Assembly (NCBI RefSeq): GCF_005795905.1
Contig: NZ_VAWE01000001.1
Span: forward strand, 2,886,501-2,950,500
From: Streptomyces marianii
GTDB taxonomy: Bacteria; Actinomycetota; Actinomycetes; Streptomycetales; Streptomycetaceae
Reading direction: 5' to 3'
Length of the DNA: 64,000 nt
Under the pieces are notes generated by a model, which saw only the letters and a program-made list of their open reading frames with translations, ran no database searches and was not told the DNA's origin. Numbering within the stretch: position 1 is the stretch's first letter; each line of letters starts with the position of its first letter. The translations under genes and the position numbers were made by a program. This document shows positions 25,139 to 33,571 of this stretch, one piece after another.

Positions 25139-25774
25139 ATCACCGCCAACCGGCAGACGAGCTGGGCGTTCGCCGACGCCTTTGTCGCCGAGGACGAAGC
25201 ACTGCGCTGGGCCCGTGACCGGGCCCGGGAGGCGGGGCTGCCCTCGGTGTCGCCCGGCACGGGCTCGGCCCTGCGTCTGTTGGCGGCGACGGCGGACGCC
25301 AAGGCGGTGGCGGAGATCGGCACCGGCACCGGCGTCTCCGGTATCTACCTGCTCCAGGGCATGCGGCCGGACGGTGTGCTGACCACGGTCGACCCCGAGC
25401 CGGAGCGCCAGCAGTTCGCGCGCGAGGCCTTCCGCGCCGCCGGCTTCGCCGGGAACCGGGCCCGCTTCATCCCCGGGCGCGCCCTCGACGTACTGCCCAG
25501 GCTCGCGGACGGCGGGTACGACCTCGTCTTCTGCGACGGCGACCGGCTGGAGTCGCTCGACTATCTAGCTGAATCGTTGCGCCTGCTGCGGCCCGGGGGG
25601 CTCGTGTGTTTCGAGGGTGTCTTCGCGGACGGCCGAACGGTCGATTCGGCGGCCCAGCCGGGCGAGGTGCTGCGCGTACGCGAGCTGCTGCGCACGGTGC
25701 GGGAGAGCCAGGAACTGCTGCCGTCGCTGCTCCCGGTGGGCGACGGGCTGCTCTGCGCGGTGCGCCGCGGCTGA
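25139..25774 (+). CDS. class I SAM-dependent O-methyltransferase, non-canonical start
   Basis: About 211 residues; a catechol-O-methyltransferase-like enzyme (methyltransferase 3 family) with the SAM-binding EIGTGTGVSGIYL, the acidic TTVDPEPERQ and FCDGDRLESL, and a C-terminal LLPVGDGLLCAV. The substrate is unknown; the mycobacterial gene at the same place, next to sigE, is also a methyltransferase. The frame is open back to a TTG at 25109, the likely database start. But the only ribosome-binding site (AGGAGAGG, 25128-25135) lies inside that version and points to the ATC at 25139 (I-T-A-N-R-Q). ATG and GTG are absent in this region, so a rare start is needed either way. Confidence 0.85.
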   Translation: MTANRQTSWAFADAFVAEDEALRWARDRAREAGLPSVSPGTGSALRLLAATADAKAVAEIGTGTGVSGIYLLQGMRPDGVLTTVDPEPERQQFAREAFRAAGFAGNRARFIPGRALDVLPRLADGGYDLVFCDGDRLESLDYLAESLRLLRPGGLVCFEGVFADGRTVDSAAQPGEVLRVRELLRTVRESQELLPSLLPVGDGLLCAVRRG

Positions 25775-25911
25775 CGGCCGTGCCGCCCGGCGGTCGCGGT
25801 GCGCGGGACGCTCCGGGCTCCGCGGGCACGGGACGCCGGGCGACCGCCGTCGCGAACGGGCACTCACCCATGAAGCGCGCGGGGCGGGGTAGGCGGAATC
25901 GCGGGAACGGC

Positions 25912-25948
25912 ACTGCCCCGGCGCAGCGAGGTGCCGTGCCGGGGCAGT
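25912..25948. terminator. terminator between convergent genes
   Basis: ACTGCCCCGGC pairs with GCCGGGGCAGT around a 15-base loop, between the O-methyltransferase gene and the DUF3117 gene. Confidence 0.7.
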
Positions 25949-25973
25949 ACAGAAAGGTGTGGGCGCTTCCGCG

Positions 25974-26141
25974 TCAGCCGACGACCTTCTTGAGGGCGTC
26001 GCCAAGGGCGTCTGCCTCGTCCGGAGTCAGCTCGACGACAAGCCGACCGCCGCCTTCGAGCGGAACGCGCATGACGATGCCCCGCCCCTCCTTGGTCACC
26101 TCGAGCGGGCCGTCGCCCGTCCGCGGCTTCATGGCCGCCAT
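25974..26141 (-). CDS. DUF3117 family protein
   Basis: A 55-residue actinobacterial protein beginning MAAMKPRTGDGPLEV and ending ALGDALKKVVG; matches DUF3117, function unknown. The N-terminal half is a beta hairpin-like stretch, the C-terminal half an acidic helix. The ATG at 26141 has GGAAGGGGAACG upstream. A GATAAT hexamer on the reverse strand (26233-26238) is a probable -10. It is conserved near sigE in actinobacteria. Confidence 0.9.
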   Translation of the reverse strand: MAAMKPRTGDGPLEVTKEGRGIVMRVPLEGGGRLVVELTPDEADALGDALKKVVG

Positions 26142-26476
26142 GCTCGTTCCCCTTCCTGAAACCAGCTCATCGTCAGCCGACGGCCCCTGGGTGGGCACAC
26201 GTCACCGGCATCGAACACATTGCTTCCCGGCCATTATCCCGCATCGCAGGACCCGATGACCAACATCGGTCGGCATCGCTTGCGCAACGCGCTTTCGCAA
26301 AACCACATAATTCGGGGATCCGCCTGCGATACTTCGCCCCCGGCCGAGACCGGCGCACCGAACGGGGCCGGGGATTTCTTTGACGCAGGTCACATACCGG
26401 GGCGTAGGTCGGCCCCGGCGATCTCCGCCATGCTGGGCTCGACATCACTGCCCGAGGTGCGAAGGGGACCCCCGAC
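26142..26476. other. divergent promoter region of the DUF3117 and enoyl-CoA hydratase genes
   Basis: No gene seen. On the reverse strand GATAAT (26233-26238) is a likely -10 for the DUF3117 gene. On the forward strand TTGACG (26380-26385) and TAGGTC (26405-26410) could be a weak promoter with 19-base spacing for the hydratase. Confidence 0.4.
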
Positions 26477-27277
26477 ATGGCCGACACCGTGCTGTACGAA
26501 GTGACCGACGGACTCGCGACGATCACGATCAACCGGCCCGAGGCCATGAACGCGATGAACGTCGAGGCCAAGGCCGCCCTCCGGGACGCCCTTCAGGGGG
26601 CCGGGGCGGACGCCGGCGTACGGGCGGTCCTGCTGACGGCGACGGGTCGCGCGTTCTGTGTCGGCCAGGACCTCAAGGAGCATATCTCGCTGCTGGTCTC
26701 CGACCGGGAGTCGGGCACCGCCCACACGATGAACACCGTGCGCGACCACTACAACCCGATCGTGCGGGCGATCACCGAGATGCCGAAGCCGGTGGTGGCG
26801 GGCGTGAACGGCGTCGCCGCGGGTGCCGGCATGGGCTTCGCCCTGGCAGCGGACTACCGGGTCGTCGCGGACACCGCCAAGTTCACGACGTCCTTCGCCG
26901 GGGTCGCGCTGACGGCGGACTCCGGGGTCTCCTGGACGCTCCCTCGGTTGATCGGCCCCAGCAGGGCGGCCGACCTGCTGCTCTTCCCCCGGTCGATCTC
27001 CGCGCAGGAGGCCTTCGACCTGGGCCTCGTGAACAAGCTCGTACCGGCCGACGACCTGGCGGCGGAGGCCGCGGCGGTCGCCCGCGCCCTGGCCGACGGC
27101 CCCACGCTCGCCTACGCCGCGATCAAGGAGTCGCTCGCGTACGGGGTGGGCCACACGCTGGGCGAGACGCTGGAGAAGGAGGACGAACTCCAGACCAGGG
27201 CCGGCGCCTCGGAGGACCACGCCATCGCGGTCCAGGCCTTCATCGCCAAGGAGAAGCCGAAGTACGTGGGCCACTGA
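26477..27277 (+). CDS. enoyl-CoA hydratase/isomerase family protein
   Basis: A 266-residue crotonase-fold enzyme acting on an acyl-CoA. The oxyanion-hole segments are AFCVGQDLKEH (about 60-70) and GVAAGAGMGFALAADYR (about 114-130). The pattern TADSGVSWTLPRLIG, with Asp instead of the second hydratase Glu, is like PaaG-type isomerases of phenylacetate breakdown, but no paa genes are nearby. AAGGGG precedes the ATG. Substrate unknown. It is convergent with tag across a terminator. Confidence 0.88.
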   Translation: MADTVLYEVTDGLATITINRPEAMNAMNVEAKAALRDALQGAGADAGVRAVLLTATGRAFCVGQDLKEHISLLVSDRESGTAHTMNTVRDHYNPIVRAITEMPKPVVAGVNGVAAGAGMGFALAADYRVVADTAKFTTSFAGVALTADSGVSWTLPRLIGPSRAADLLLFPRSISAQEAFDLGLVNKLVPADDLAAEAAAVARALADGPTLAYAAIKESLAYGVGHTLGETLEKEDELQTRAGASEDHAIAVQAFIAKEKPKYVGH

Positions 27278-27291
27278 GCCCTCACGCCGCT

Positions 27292-27316
27292 GGCCGGTGC
27301 CGCCTCGGCACCGGCC
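27292..27316. terminator. terminator between convergent genes
   Basis: Perfect 11-bp stem GGCCGGTGCCG/CGGCACCGGCC with a 3-base loop, 14 bases after the hydratase stop. Confidence 0.75.
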
Positions 27317-27347
27317 GGTGGGCCGCCGGTCCCGGCTCGGGGCGCGG

Positions 27348-27941
27348 TCAGCCGGCGCCCCGGCCCCCGCGCGCCACGCAGTCCGCGAGATGGTCGTCGA
27401 CCAGACCGCAGGCCTGCATGAGCGCGTAGGCCGTCGTGGGGCCGATGAAACGAAGACCACGCCTTTTCAGGTCCTTGGAGAGGGCGGTGGACTCGTCCGT
27501 GACCGCCGCGACGTCCGCGAGAGTGCGCGGCGCCGGGCGGACGGCCGGGTCCGGCGCGTACGACCAGATCAGGGCGTCGAGCTCACCCTCACCCCAGTCG
27601 GCCAGCACCCGGGCGTTGGCGATGGTCGCCTCGATCTTGGAACGGTTGCGGATGATGCCCGCGTCGGCGAGCAGTCGCTCGGCGTCGGCGTCGGTGAACG
27701 CCGCGACCGAGGCGATCCGGAAGCCGGCGAACGCCTCCCGGAAGCCCTCGCGGCGGCGCAGGACGGTGATCCAGGAGAGCCCCGACTGGAACGCCTCCAG
27801 CGCGAGCCGCTCGAACAGCGCGTCGTCCCCGCGGACGGGACGGCCCCACTCCTCGTCGTGGTACCTGACGTAGTCCTCGGTGGACAGCCCCCAGGGGCAG
27901 CGCAGCCGCCCGTCCGGGCCGGCCACGGCACCGCCGCTCAT
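27348..27941 (-). CDS. tag: DNA-3-methyladenine glycosylase I
   Basis: A 197-residue base-excision repair enzyme that removes 3-methyladenine from alkylated DNA. Family features: RCPWGLSTEDYVRYHDEEWG (about 13-32, zinc Cys and the conserved Tyr/Glu), FQSGLSWITVLRRRE, and the C-terminal FIGPTTAYALMQACGLVDDH with zinc ligands His and Cys. The length is normal for Tag. The ATG at 27941 overlaps the stop of the DivIVA-like gene (ATGA), so the two are coupled. The same neighbour order is seen in mycobacteria. Confidence 0.95.
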   Translation of the reverse strand: MSGGAVAGPDGRLRCPWGLSTEDYVRYHDEEWGRPVRGDDALFERLALEAFQSGLSWITVLRRREGFREAFAGFRIASVAAFTDADAERLLADAGIIRNRSKIEATIANARVLADWGEGELDALIWSYAPDPAVRPAPRTLADVAAVTDESTALSKDLKRRGLRFIGPTTAYALMQACGLVDDHLADCVARGGRGAG

Positions 27942-28438
27942 CGCGGCTGCTCCCCGTCGCCCCGGCCGGCGTCCCCACCGGGGGGACCGGGGCGCCCGGG
28001 CGGGGCCTCCCGGATGTCCGGCGCTCCCGCGCCGTTCTCCGCGGCCGGGCGGTCCTCGGTGGCCTTCCCGGAGAACCCGGGCCGCTCCCCCGGTTCGTCC
28101 CCGGGCCGCTCGTCGAAGAGTCCGGCCGGGCTGACCGCCGTCGCCTGTCGGCCCGCCAGTGCGGACTCCAGCTCGGCGATCCGCGCGTCCCGCTCGGCGA
28201 GCTCGGCGCCGAGCCGCCCGAGGACCTCGTCGACGTCGAGCATCCGGTAGCCCCGCGCCGTCACGGGCAGGCGCAGCGCCTCGAGGTCGGCACGGCTCAC
28301 CGGACGTGTCAGCGGCAGCGGGTCCACCAGCCGCTCGGGCGCCACCTCGGGAAGCGCCGCCTTGTCACCGCCGCCGACCACCGCCAGAGTGACCGCGGCG
28401 ACGACCACGACCATCGCGATCAGCAAGAACCAGAACAC
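27938..28438 (-). CDS. DivIVA-domain membrane protein
   Basis: A 166-residue protein. It has one N-terminal transmembrane helix (FWFLLIAMVVVVAAVTLAV, about 2-20), then a short DivIVA-like motif: LRLPVTARGYRMLDVDEVLGRL (starting about 56), followed by a coiled coil (ELAERDARIAELESAL). The tail (about 110-166) is Pro/Gly/Glu-rich. DivIVA domains bind curved membranes and organise polar growth; this short anchored form may act as an accessory. The start is GTG 28438 with GGAGAGG 7 bases upstream. It is translationally coupled to tag. Confidence 0.82.
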   Translation of the reverse strand: MFWFLLIAMVVVVAAVTLAVVGGGDKAALPEVAPERLVDPLPLTRPVSRADLEALRLPVTARGYRMLDVDEVLGRLGAELAERDARIAELESALAGRQATAVSPAGLFDERPGDEPGERPGFSGKATEDRPAAENGAGAPDIREAPPGRPGPPGGDAGRGDGEQPR

Positions 28439-28540
28439 AGCGCGCCTCTCCCCGGAGCAGGAAACCGTCCGCTGCCGATCGTGCCATGCGCCACTGACGG
28501 TTAAGGTCGCAGGCGACCGATCGCGAGGAGGAAACAGCGG

Positions 28541-29422
28541 ATGCAGGGGATGCACGACGGGACTCTGCGACTGGGGCGGCGCGAGTTCGGCGCGCACGAG
28601 CCAGTGATCATGGCGATCGTGAACCGGACTCCGGACTCCTTCTACGACCGGGGCGCCACGTACCGCGACGAGCCGGCTCTGACCCGTGTCGAACAGGCGG
28701 TGTCCGAGGGTGCCGCCATCATCGACATCGGCGGCGTGAAGGCCGGTCCCGGTGAGGAGGTGACCGCCGAGGAGGAGGCGCGCCGCACGGTCGGCTTCGT
28801 CGCCGAGGTGCGCAGGCGCTTCCCGGACGTGGTGATCAGCGTCGACACCTGGCGGCACGACGTGGGCGCCGCCGTCTGCGAGGCGGGCGCCGACCTGCTC
28901 AACGACGCCTGGGGCGGGGTCGATCCCGCACTGGCGGAGGTGGCGGCCCGGTACGGGGCGGGCCTGGTCTGCACGCACGCGGGCGGGGCCGAGCCCCGGA
29001 CGCGGCCGCACCGGATCGTGTACGACGACGTGATGGCGGACATCCTGCGGGTGACGAACGGTCTGGCGGATCGGGCGCTCGCGCTCGGCGTGCGCCGGGA
29101 CGGGATCCTCATCGACCCGGGCCACGACTTCGGGAAGAACACCCGTCACTCGCTGGAGGCCACCCGCAGGCTCGGCGAGATGGTGGAGACGGGCTGGCCG
29201 GTGCTGGTCTCCCTGTCGAACAAGGACTTCGTCGGCGAGACCCTCGACCGCCCGGTCAAGGAGCGGGTGATCGGCACGCTTGCGACGACCGCGGTGTCTG
29301 CCTGGCTCGGTGCCCGGGTGTACCGGGTGCACGAGGTGGCGGAGACCCGTCAGGTGCTGGACATGGTGGCGTCGATCGCCGGGCACCGGCCCCCGGCGGT
29401 CGCCCGCCGGGGACTCGCGTAG
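28541..29422 (+). CDS. folP: dihydropteroate synthase paralogue (FolP2-like)
   Basis: A 293-residue TIM-barrel protein of the DHPS family, which condenses pABA with hydroxymethyl-dihydropterin pyrophosphate in folate synthesis. The loop-1 motif is VNRTPDSFYDRGA rather than the usual N(V)TPDSFSDGG, and DIGGVKAGPG replaces the usual DVGGESTRPG; SVDTWRHDV and LIDPGHDFGKN are present. Mycobacterial FolP2, in the same neighbourhood, has the same kind of changes and is reported not to make dihydropteroate, so this may be a non-canonical paralogue. A strong GAGGAGG precedes the ATG. Confidence 0.88.
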   Translation: MQGMHDGTLRLGRREFGAHEPVIMAIVNRTPDSFYDRGATYRDEPALTRVEQAVSEGAAIIDIGGVKAGPGEEVTAEEEARRTVGFVAEVRRRFPDVVISVDTWRHDVGAAVCEAGADLLNDAWGGVDPALAEVAARYGAGLVCTHAGGAEPRTRPHRIVYDDVMADILRVTNGLADRALALGVRRDGILIDPGHDFGKNTRHSLEATRRLGEMVETGWPVLVSLSNKDFVGETLDRPVKERVIGTLATTAVSAWLGARVYRVHEVAETRQVLDMVASIAGHRPPAVARRGLA

Positions 29423-29603
29423 GACCGAGGGCGGCAGGGACCGGCGTCCGGCCGGAACGGCCGGAACCCCGGCCGACCGGGGCCCGGCGGCGGGCCCGGC
29501 ACGGCGGTCCGCCGCCCCGGACCGGACCCGGACGGCCGTCCGCCGGGATCCGGTGGCACCCGCACCTCCCGGGCTCCGCCGGCGGACCGGGCCCCGCGCC
29601 CAC

Positions 29604-30383
29604 TCAGGCCTCGTAGCCCTCGTACGGGATCGGCGGCGGCGGGCCGGTCTCCTTGGTCACCAGGGCGACCGCCTCGTCCACGTCGTCCGTGACGTGGAAG
29701 AGCAGCAGGTCGCGCGCGGACGCCTTGCCCTCGGCGACGACCGTGCCGCGCAGCCAGTCGACCAGACCGGACCAGTACCGCGACCCGAAGAGCACGACGG
29801 GAAAGCGGGTCACCTTCCCGGTCTGGACGAGGGTGAGCGCCTCGAACAGTTCGTCGAGCGTCCCGAAACCGCCCGGCATCACCACGAAGCCCTGCGCGTA
29901 CTTGACGAACATCGTCTTGCGGACGAAGAAGTAGCGGAAGTTCACGCCGATGTCGACGTGCGGGTTGAGGCCCTGCTCGAAGGGCAGCTCGATGCCCAGC
30001 CCGACCGAGATACCGCCCGACTCCCGCGCACCGCGGTTGGCGGCCTCCATCGCCCCCGGCCCGCCCCCGGTGATCACCGCGAAGCCGGCGTCGACCAGGG
30101 CCCTGCCGATCCGTACGGCGGCGTCGTACTCGGGGGTGCCGGGAGCGGTCCGGGCGGAACCGAAGACACTGATGGCGCTGGGCAGTTCGGCGAGGGCGCC
30201 GAAGCCCTCGACGAACTCCGACTGGATGCGCATGACCCGCCACGGATCGGTGTGCACCCACTGCGAATCGCCCTCGGTGTCCAGCAGGCGCTGGTCCGTG
30301 GTGCCGGGCTGGATCTGATCCCTGCGCCGCACCACCGGACCCAGCCGCTGCTCCTCCGGCCGTGCTTCCTCGGGATTGCCCAT
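29604..30383 (-). CDS. LOG family protein (TIGR00730)
   Basis: A 259-residue Rossmann-type protein of the LOG/lysine-decarboxylase-like family. Motifs are ISVFGSARTAPG (about 71-82), VITGGGPGAMEAANRGA and PGGFGTLDELFE, the last being the PGGxGTxxE signature. Relatives are cytokinin nucleoside 5'-monophosphate phosphoribohydrolases that release a free base from a nucleotide. Its physiological substrate here is unknown. The ATG at 30383 follows GGAGGGAG. A similar gene lies near dapE and folP2 in mycobacteria. Confidence 0.9.
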   Translation of the reverse strand: MGNPEEARPEEQRLGPVVRRRDQIQPGTTDQRLLDTEGDSQWVHTDPWRVMRIQSEFVEGFGALAELPSAISVFGSARTAPGTPEYDAAVRIGRALVDAGFAVITGGGPGAMEAANRGARESGGISVGLGIELPFEQGLNPHVDIGVNFRYFFVRKTMFVKYAQGFVVMPGGFGTLDELFEALTLVQTGKVTRFPVVLFGSRYWSGLVDWLRGTVVAEGKASARDLLLFHVTDDVDEAVALVTKETGPPPPIPYEGYEA

Positions 30384-30530
30384 GACCTGCTCCCTCCGCT
30401 GTGGTGCACGTTCCTGGTCAGGGTAGGTCGCCGGAGATGGACAAGAGCGAAATTCCGGAGGTCGGATACGAGGAAGTCAGGCTGTGCCTGTTCACCCGTT
30501 GATCGTCACGGAGCGGCCGCCACTCGATCC

Positions 30531-30665
30531 GCACGGTGACGTCACGGGGTGTGGGTCCGCCCTCGGGTCCGCACGGTGACGTCACGGGGAGTCGGCCCGC
30601 CCTCGGGTCCGCACGGTGACGTCACGGGGAGTCGGCCCGCCCTCGGGTCCGCACGGTGACGTCAC
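30531..30665. repeat. 40-bp tandem repeat with palindromic core
   Basis: GCACGGTGACGTCACGG recurs at 30531, 30571, 30611 and (partial) 30651, an exact 40-base period. Each unit holds the perfect palindrome GTGACGTCAC and ends with CCGCCCTCGGGTCC or close to it. The first unit differs in its middle; a more decayed unit may lie at 30499-30530. The array sits between the start of the LOG gene and the stop of dapE. Confidence 0.9.
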
Positions 30666-30675
30666 GCGACGGCCG

Positions 30676-31755
30676 TCACGCGGTGAGCCACTGCCGCAGC
30701 CGCTCCTCACAGTGTGTGATCTTGTCGACGGCCACGTGCTCGTCCCGCTTGTGGGCGAAGAGCGCGTCGCCCGGACCGTAGTTGACCGCGGGGACGCCCA
30801 GTGAGCTGAAGCGCGACACGTCGGTCCAGCCGAACTTGGGCTGTGCCGTACCGCCGACGGCCGCCATGAAAGCGGCGGCAGCCGGGTGCGAGAGGCCGGG
30901 CAGCGCCCCGCCGGTGTGGTCGTCGACGACGAACTCGGCGACGTCGCAGTCCGCGAACACCTCACGGACATGGGCCTCGGCCTCCGCCATGGTCCGGTCC
31001 GGGGCGTAGCGGTAGTTGATCACGACGGTGCACGAGTCGGGGATGACGTTCGTCGCGACACCGCCCTCGATCCCGACGGCGTTGAGCCCCTCGTGGTACC
31101 TCAGGCCGTCGATCACCGGGCGGCGCGGCTCGTAGGCGGCGAGCCGGGCCAGGATCGGGCCGGCGGCGTGGATGGCGTTGAACCCCATCCAGCTGCGGGC
31201 GGAGTGCGCGCGTTCGCCGGCCGTACGGAGGTGGACACGGAGAGTTCCCTGGCAGCCGCCCTCCACCTGAGCGTCGGAGGGCTCGAGCAGGACGGCGAAA
31301 TCGCCCTCCAACCAGTCGGGGTGGGTGTCCGCAACATGTCCGAGACCGTTCAGATGTGCGGCGACCTCCTCGTTGTCGTAGAAGACGAACGTCAGGTCGC
31401 GGTTGGGGTCGGGCACGGTCGCGGCGATCCGCAGTTGGACGGCGACGCCCGACTTCATGTCCGAGGTGCCGCAGCCCCACAGGACACCGTTCTCGTCGAG
31501 CCGGGAGGGGACGTTGTCCGCGATCGGCACGGTGTCGATGTGCCCGGCCAGGACCACGCGCTCGGAGCGGCCGAGGTTCGTCCGGGCGACCACGTTGTTG
31601 CCGTGCCGGTCGACGGTGAGGTGGGGCAGGGCACGCAGCGCCTGCTCGATCGCGTCGGCGAGGGGCTTCTCGTCGCCGCTGACCGACGGGAAGTCGACGA
31701 GCCGTGCGGTGAGTGCCGGGCCGTCCAGGGTGAGATCGAGCGCGCTTTCGGGCAT
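30676..31755 (-). CDS. dapE: succinyl-diaminopimelate desuccinylase
   Basis: A 359-residue M20 metallohydrolase that removes succinate from N-succinyl-LL-diaminopimelate in the lysine and peptidoglycan pathway. Metal and catalytic residues lie in AGHIDTVPIAD, GCGTSDMKSG and YDNEEVAAHLNGLG, with a lid domain around ERAHSARSWMG and a closing region containing FAHKRDEHV. The ATG at 31755 has no ribosome-binding site; TAGGGT lies 6 bases upstream. dapC (34272) supplies the preceding step but is not in the same operon. Confidence 0.93.
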   Translation of the reverse strand: MPESALDLTLDGPALTARLVDFPSVSGDEKPLADAIEQALRALPHLTVDRHGNNVVARTNLGRSERVVLAGHIDTVPIADNVPSRLDENGVLWGCGTSDMKSGVAVQLRIAATVPDPNRDLTFVFYDNEEVAAHLNGLGHVADTHPDWLEGDFAVLLEPSDAQVEGGCQGTLRVHLRTAGERAHSARSWMGFNAIHAAGPILARLAAYEPRRPVIDGLRYHEGLNAVGIEGGVATNVIPDSCTVVINYRYAPDRTMAEAEAHVREVFADCDVAEFVVDDHTGGALPGLSHPAAAAFMAAVGGTAQPKFGWTDVSRFSSLGVPAVNYGPGDALFAHKRDEHVAVDKITHCEERLRQWLTA

Positions 31756-31761
31756 GGCCCG

Positions 31762-31767
31762 ACCCTA
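31762..31767 (-). promoter_or_regulatory. -10 element of a leaderless promoter (TAGGGT)
   Basis: TAGGGT, 6 bases, then the dapE ATG at 31755 on the reverse strand. Confidence 0.5.
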
Positions 31768-32075
31768 GCGCGCCGCCTCGAGCGCCTGCCGACCCGCGGG
31801 TGGGCCTCCGGCGTGGCCGGGCGGCACCGGTCTCCGGGCCGACGGAACGTCGCCGGGCTCGCGGGCGCCGGGAGGCGGGCCCGGGTGTGAGGAGGGGCGA
31901 CCGGGTCCGGCGCCGGATGGGGGCGCGGCCCGGGCGGAGTCGACGGCCCGGGCCGGGATCCCGTGCCGGGCACCCGATCCCGCGCGCGGGGCCGGGGTCC
32001 GCGTGGGGACCGGGGTCGGCCGTGAGGCGCCGGAGTCCCGTGCGAGGTGCCGGCCGGGCGTTCACGGGGCTCCAG
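31768..32075. other. intergenic region between divergent leaderless promoters
   Basis: About 310 bases of GC-rich DNA, no gene seen. It separates the dapE promoter from the promoter of the lysozyme-like gene. Confidence 0.45.
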
Positions 32076-32081
32076 TACGGT
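32076..32081 (+). promoter_or_regulatory. -10 element of a leaderless promoter (TACGGT)
   Basis: TACGGT, 7 bases, then the GTG at 32089. Confidence 0.5.
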
Positions 32082-32088
32082 GGGCGCC

Positions 32089-33030
32089 GTGACCGAGACC
32101 GCCTCCCCCACCCGGCGCGGCCGCCCCCTTCGCCTCACGGCCGCGTTCGCCGTACTGCTGGCCCTGGTCGCGTACGTCGTCGTGCAGTACGTGAGCGGCG
32201 ACGGCGCGCCGCGTTGCGTCGTCCGCTCCGGCGACGGAGAGGACCCGGACCGTCCCGGTCCCGGCGACGGGAAGGGCGGCGGGGGATCCTACGAGCTCAG
32301 CCCGGAGATGGCGGCCAACGCGGCCACGATCTCCGCCGTCGGCACGACCCGGGGGATGCCGGAGCGAGCGGTCACCATCGCGCTGGCGACGGCCCTCCAG
32401 GAATCCGCGCTGCGCAACATCCGCCACGGCGACCGCGACTCCCTCGGGCTGTTCCAGCAGCGCCCGTCGCAGGGGTGGGGTACCCCGAGGCAGATCCTCG
32501 ACCCGGTGTTCTCCGCCGGGGCGTTCTACGACCACCTCGCCGAGGTGCCGGGCTACTCGCGGCTACCCCTGACCGTCGCCGCCCAGCGCGTCCAGCGCAG
32601 CGGCTTCCCGCAGGCGTACGCCAAGCACGAGCCGGACGCCTCGCTTCTCTCGGCGGCGCTCACCGGCCGCGCCTCGGCGTCCCTGACCTGCACGGCGGCA
32701 CCCTCCACCAAGCCCGGCGACCCGGCGAAGGTCCGTTCGGAGCTGGCGCGCTCCTTCGGGGCGGGCGTCCTGCCCGCGGCCGGCGGCAAGGGCAGGGCGG
32801 GCGCCCCGCAGTCCTCAGAACTGACGGTTCCGGTCGTCCCCACCGCCCGGGCCGACGACGCCGAACGCCGCGGCTGGGAACTGGCCCACTGGGCGGTGGC
32901 GAAGGCGGCGGAACTGCGGATCGCCGAGGTCTCGTTCGCCGGGCGGGTCTGGAGCGCGGAGAAGGCCGACGAAGGCTGGCGCACCGCCGGGCCGGACGGC
33001 TCCGCGGTGCGGATCCGGGTCGCCCGCTGA
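32089..33030 (+). CDS. membrane-anchored lysozyme-like protein
   Basis: A 313-residue protein with a basic N-terminus and one transmembrane helix (LTAAFAVLLALVAYVVVQYV, about 15-34), leaving the rest outside. The exported part contains RAVTIALATALQESALRN (starting about 92) and SLGLFQQRPSQGWG, the pattern of actinobacterial lytic transglycosylase/lysozyme-like domains with the catalytic Glu in QES. The C-terminal 100 residues are Ala-rich without a known fold. It may cleave or bind peptidoglycan. GTG 32089 is leaderless by the TACGGT rule. Confidence 0.75.
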   Translation: MTETASPTRRGRPLRLTAAFAVLLALVAYVVVQYVSGDGAPRCVVRSGDGEDPDRPGPGDGKGGGGSYELSPEMAANAATISAVGTTRGMPERAVTIALATALQESALRNIRHGDRDSLGLFQQRPSQGWGTPRQILDPVFSAGAFYDHLAEVPGYSRLPLTVAAQRVQRSGFPQAYAKHEPDASLLSAALTGRASASLTCTAAPSTKPGDPAKVRSELARSFGAGVLPAAGGKGRAGAPQSSELTVPVVPTARADDAERRGWELAHWAVAKAAELRIAEVSFAGRVWSAEKADEGWRTAGPDGSAVRIRVAR

Positions 33031-33571
33031 GCCCTGCCCCGGCGCGCCGGCCGCACCTCGGGGACTGCGCCGGGGCGAACCCGCGGCGGGATACGGGCGC
33101 GTACGCCTTCGGGCGGCGGACCGGACGGGGCGCCCGGCCGCACGGGACCGGCTGTCCGGGGACCGCGTTTCCCGCCGCGGCGGGAAACGGCCTTCGGCCG
33201 TGAAGGCGGGCCCGGCGGAATTCCGGTACCCCGGGCGACAGCGGATGCGGCCTTTCCGATCGCGCATCCGTCCGACCGGACACTCTCCCGAGTTATTCGG
33301 CGCACATGGCCGTGGAGTTTCCGCGCCGCGTCCCGGCGTATCCGCGTCGGGTCCTCAATCCCCTTGCACAACAAGAGAAGTGACGGTTCAGCAGGCTGTC
33401 CGCACGCACATTGTTCGCCCGTTTTTGTCCACAGCCGATAATGCGATGCATTGCAAACTCTTTACCTTGTGCCACCGCAACCTTCACCGCCCTTCGAGGG
33501 GTTGTCAGTGCGTCCGATCGCCGGACACGGACCACAGTCACCACCCAACGTTCTCTCGTCGAAGGAGCATC
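33031..33571. other. intergenic region with two hairpins
   Basis: No gene seen in 540 bases. A weak stem CCCCGGCGC/GCGCCGGGG (33037-33075) and a perfect 24-base palindrome (33166-33189) lie after the lysozyme-like gene. The second half (33360-33530) is AT-richer and should hold the promoter of the secreted-protein gene. Confidence 0.45.
33166..33189 (+). terminator. 24-base palindrome, probable terminator
   Basis: CGTTTCCCGCCG followed directly by its reverse complement, 136 bases after the lysozyme-like gene. It could instead be an operator. Confidence 0.45.

Noticed and set aside
30531..30665. CRISPR-like array
   Set aside because: Repeats are directly adjacent with no variable spacers and there are no cas genes in the window.
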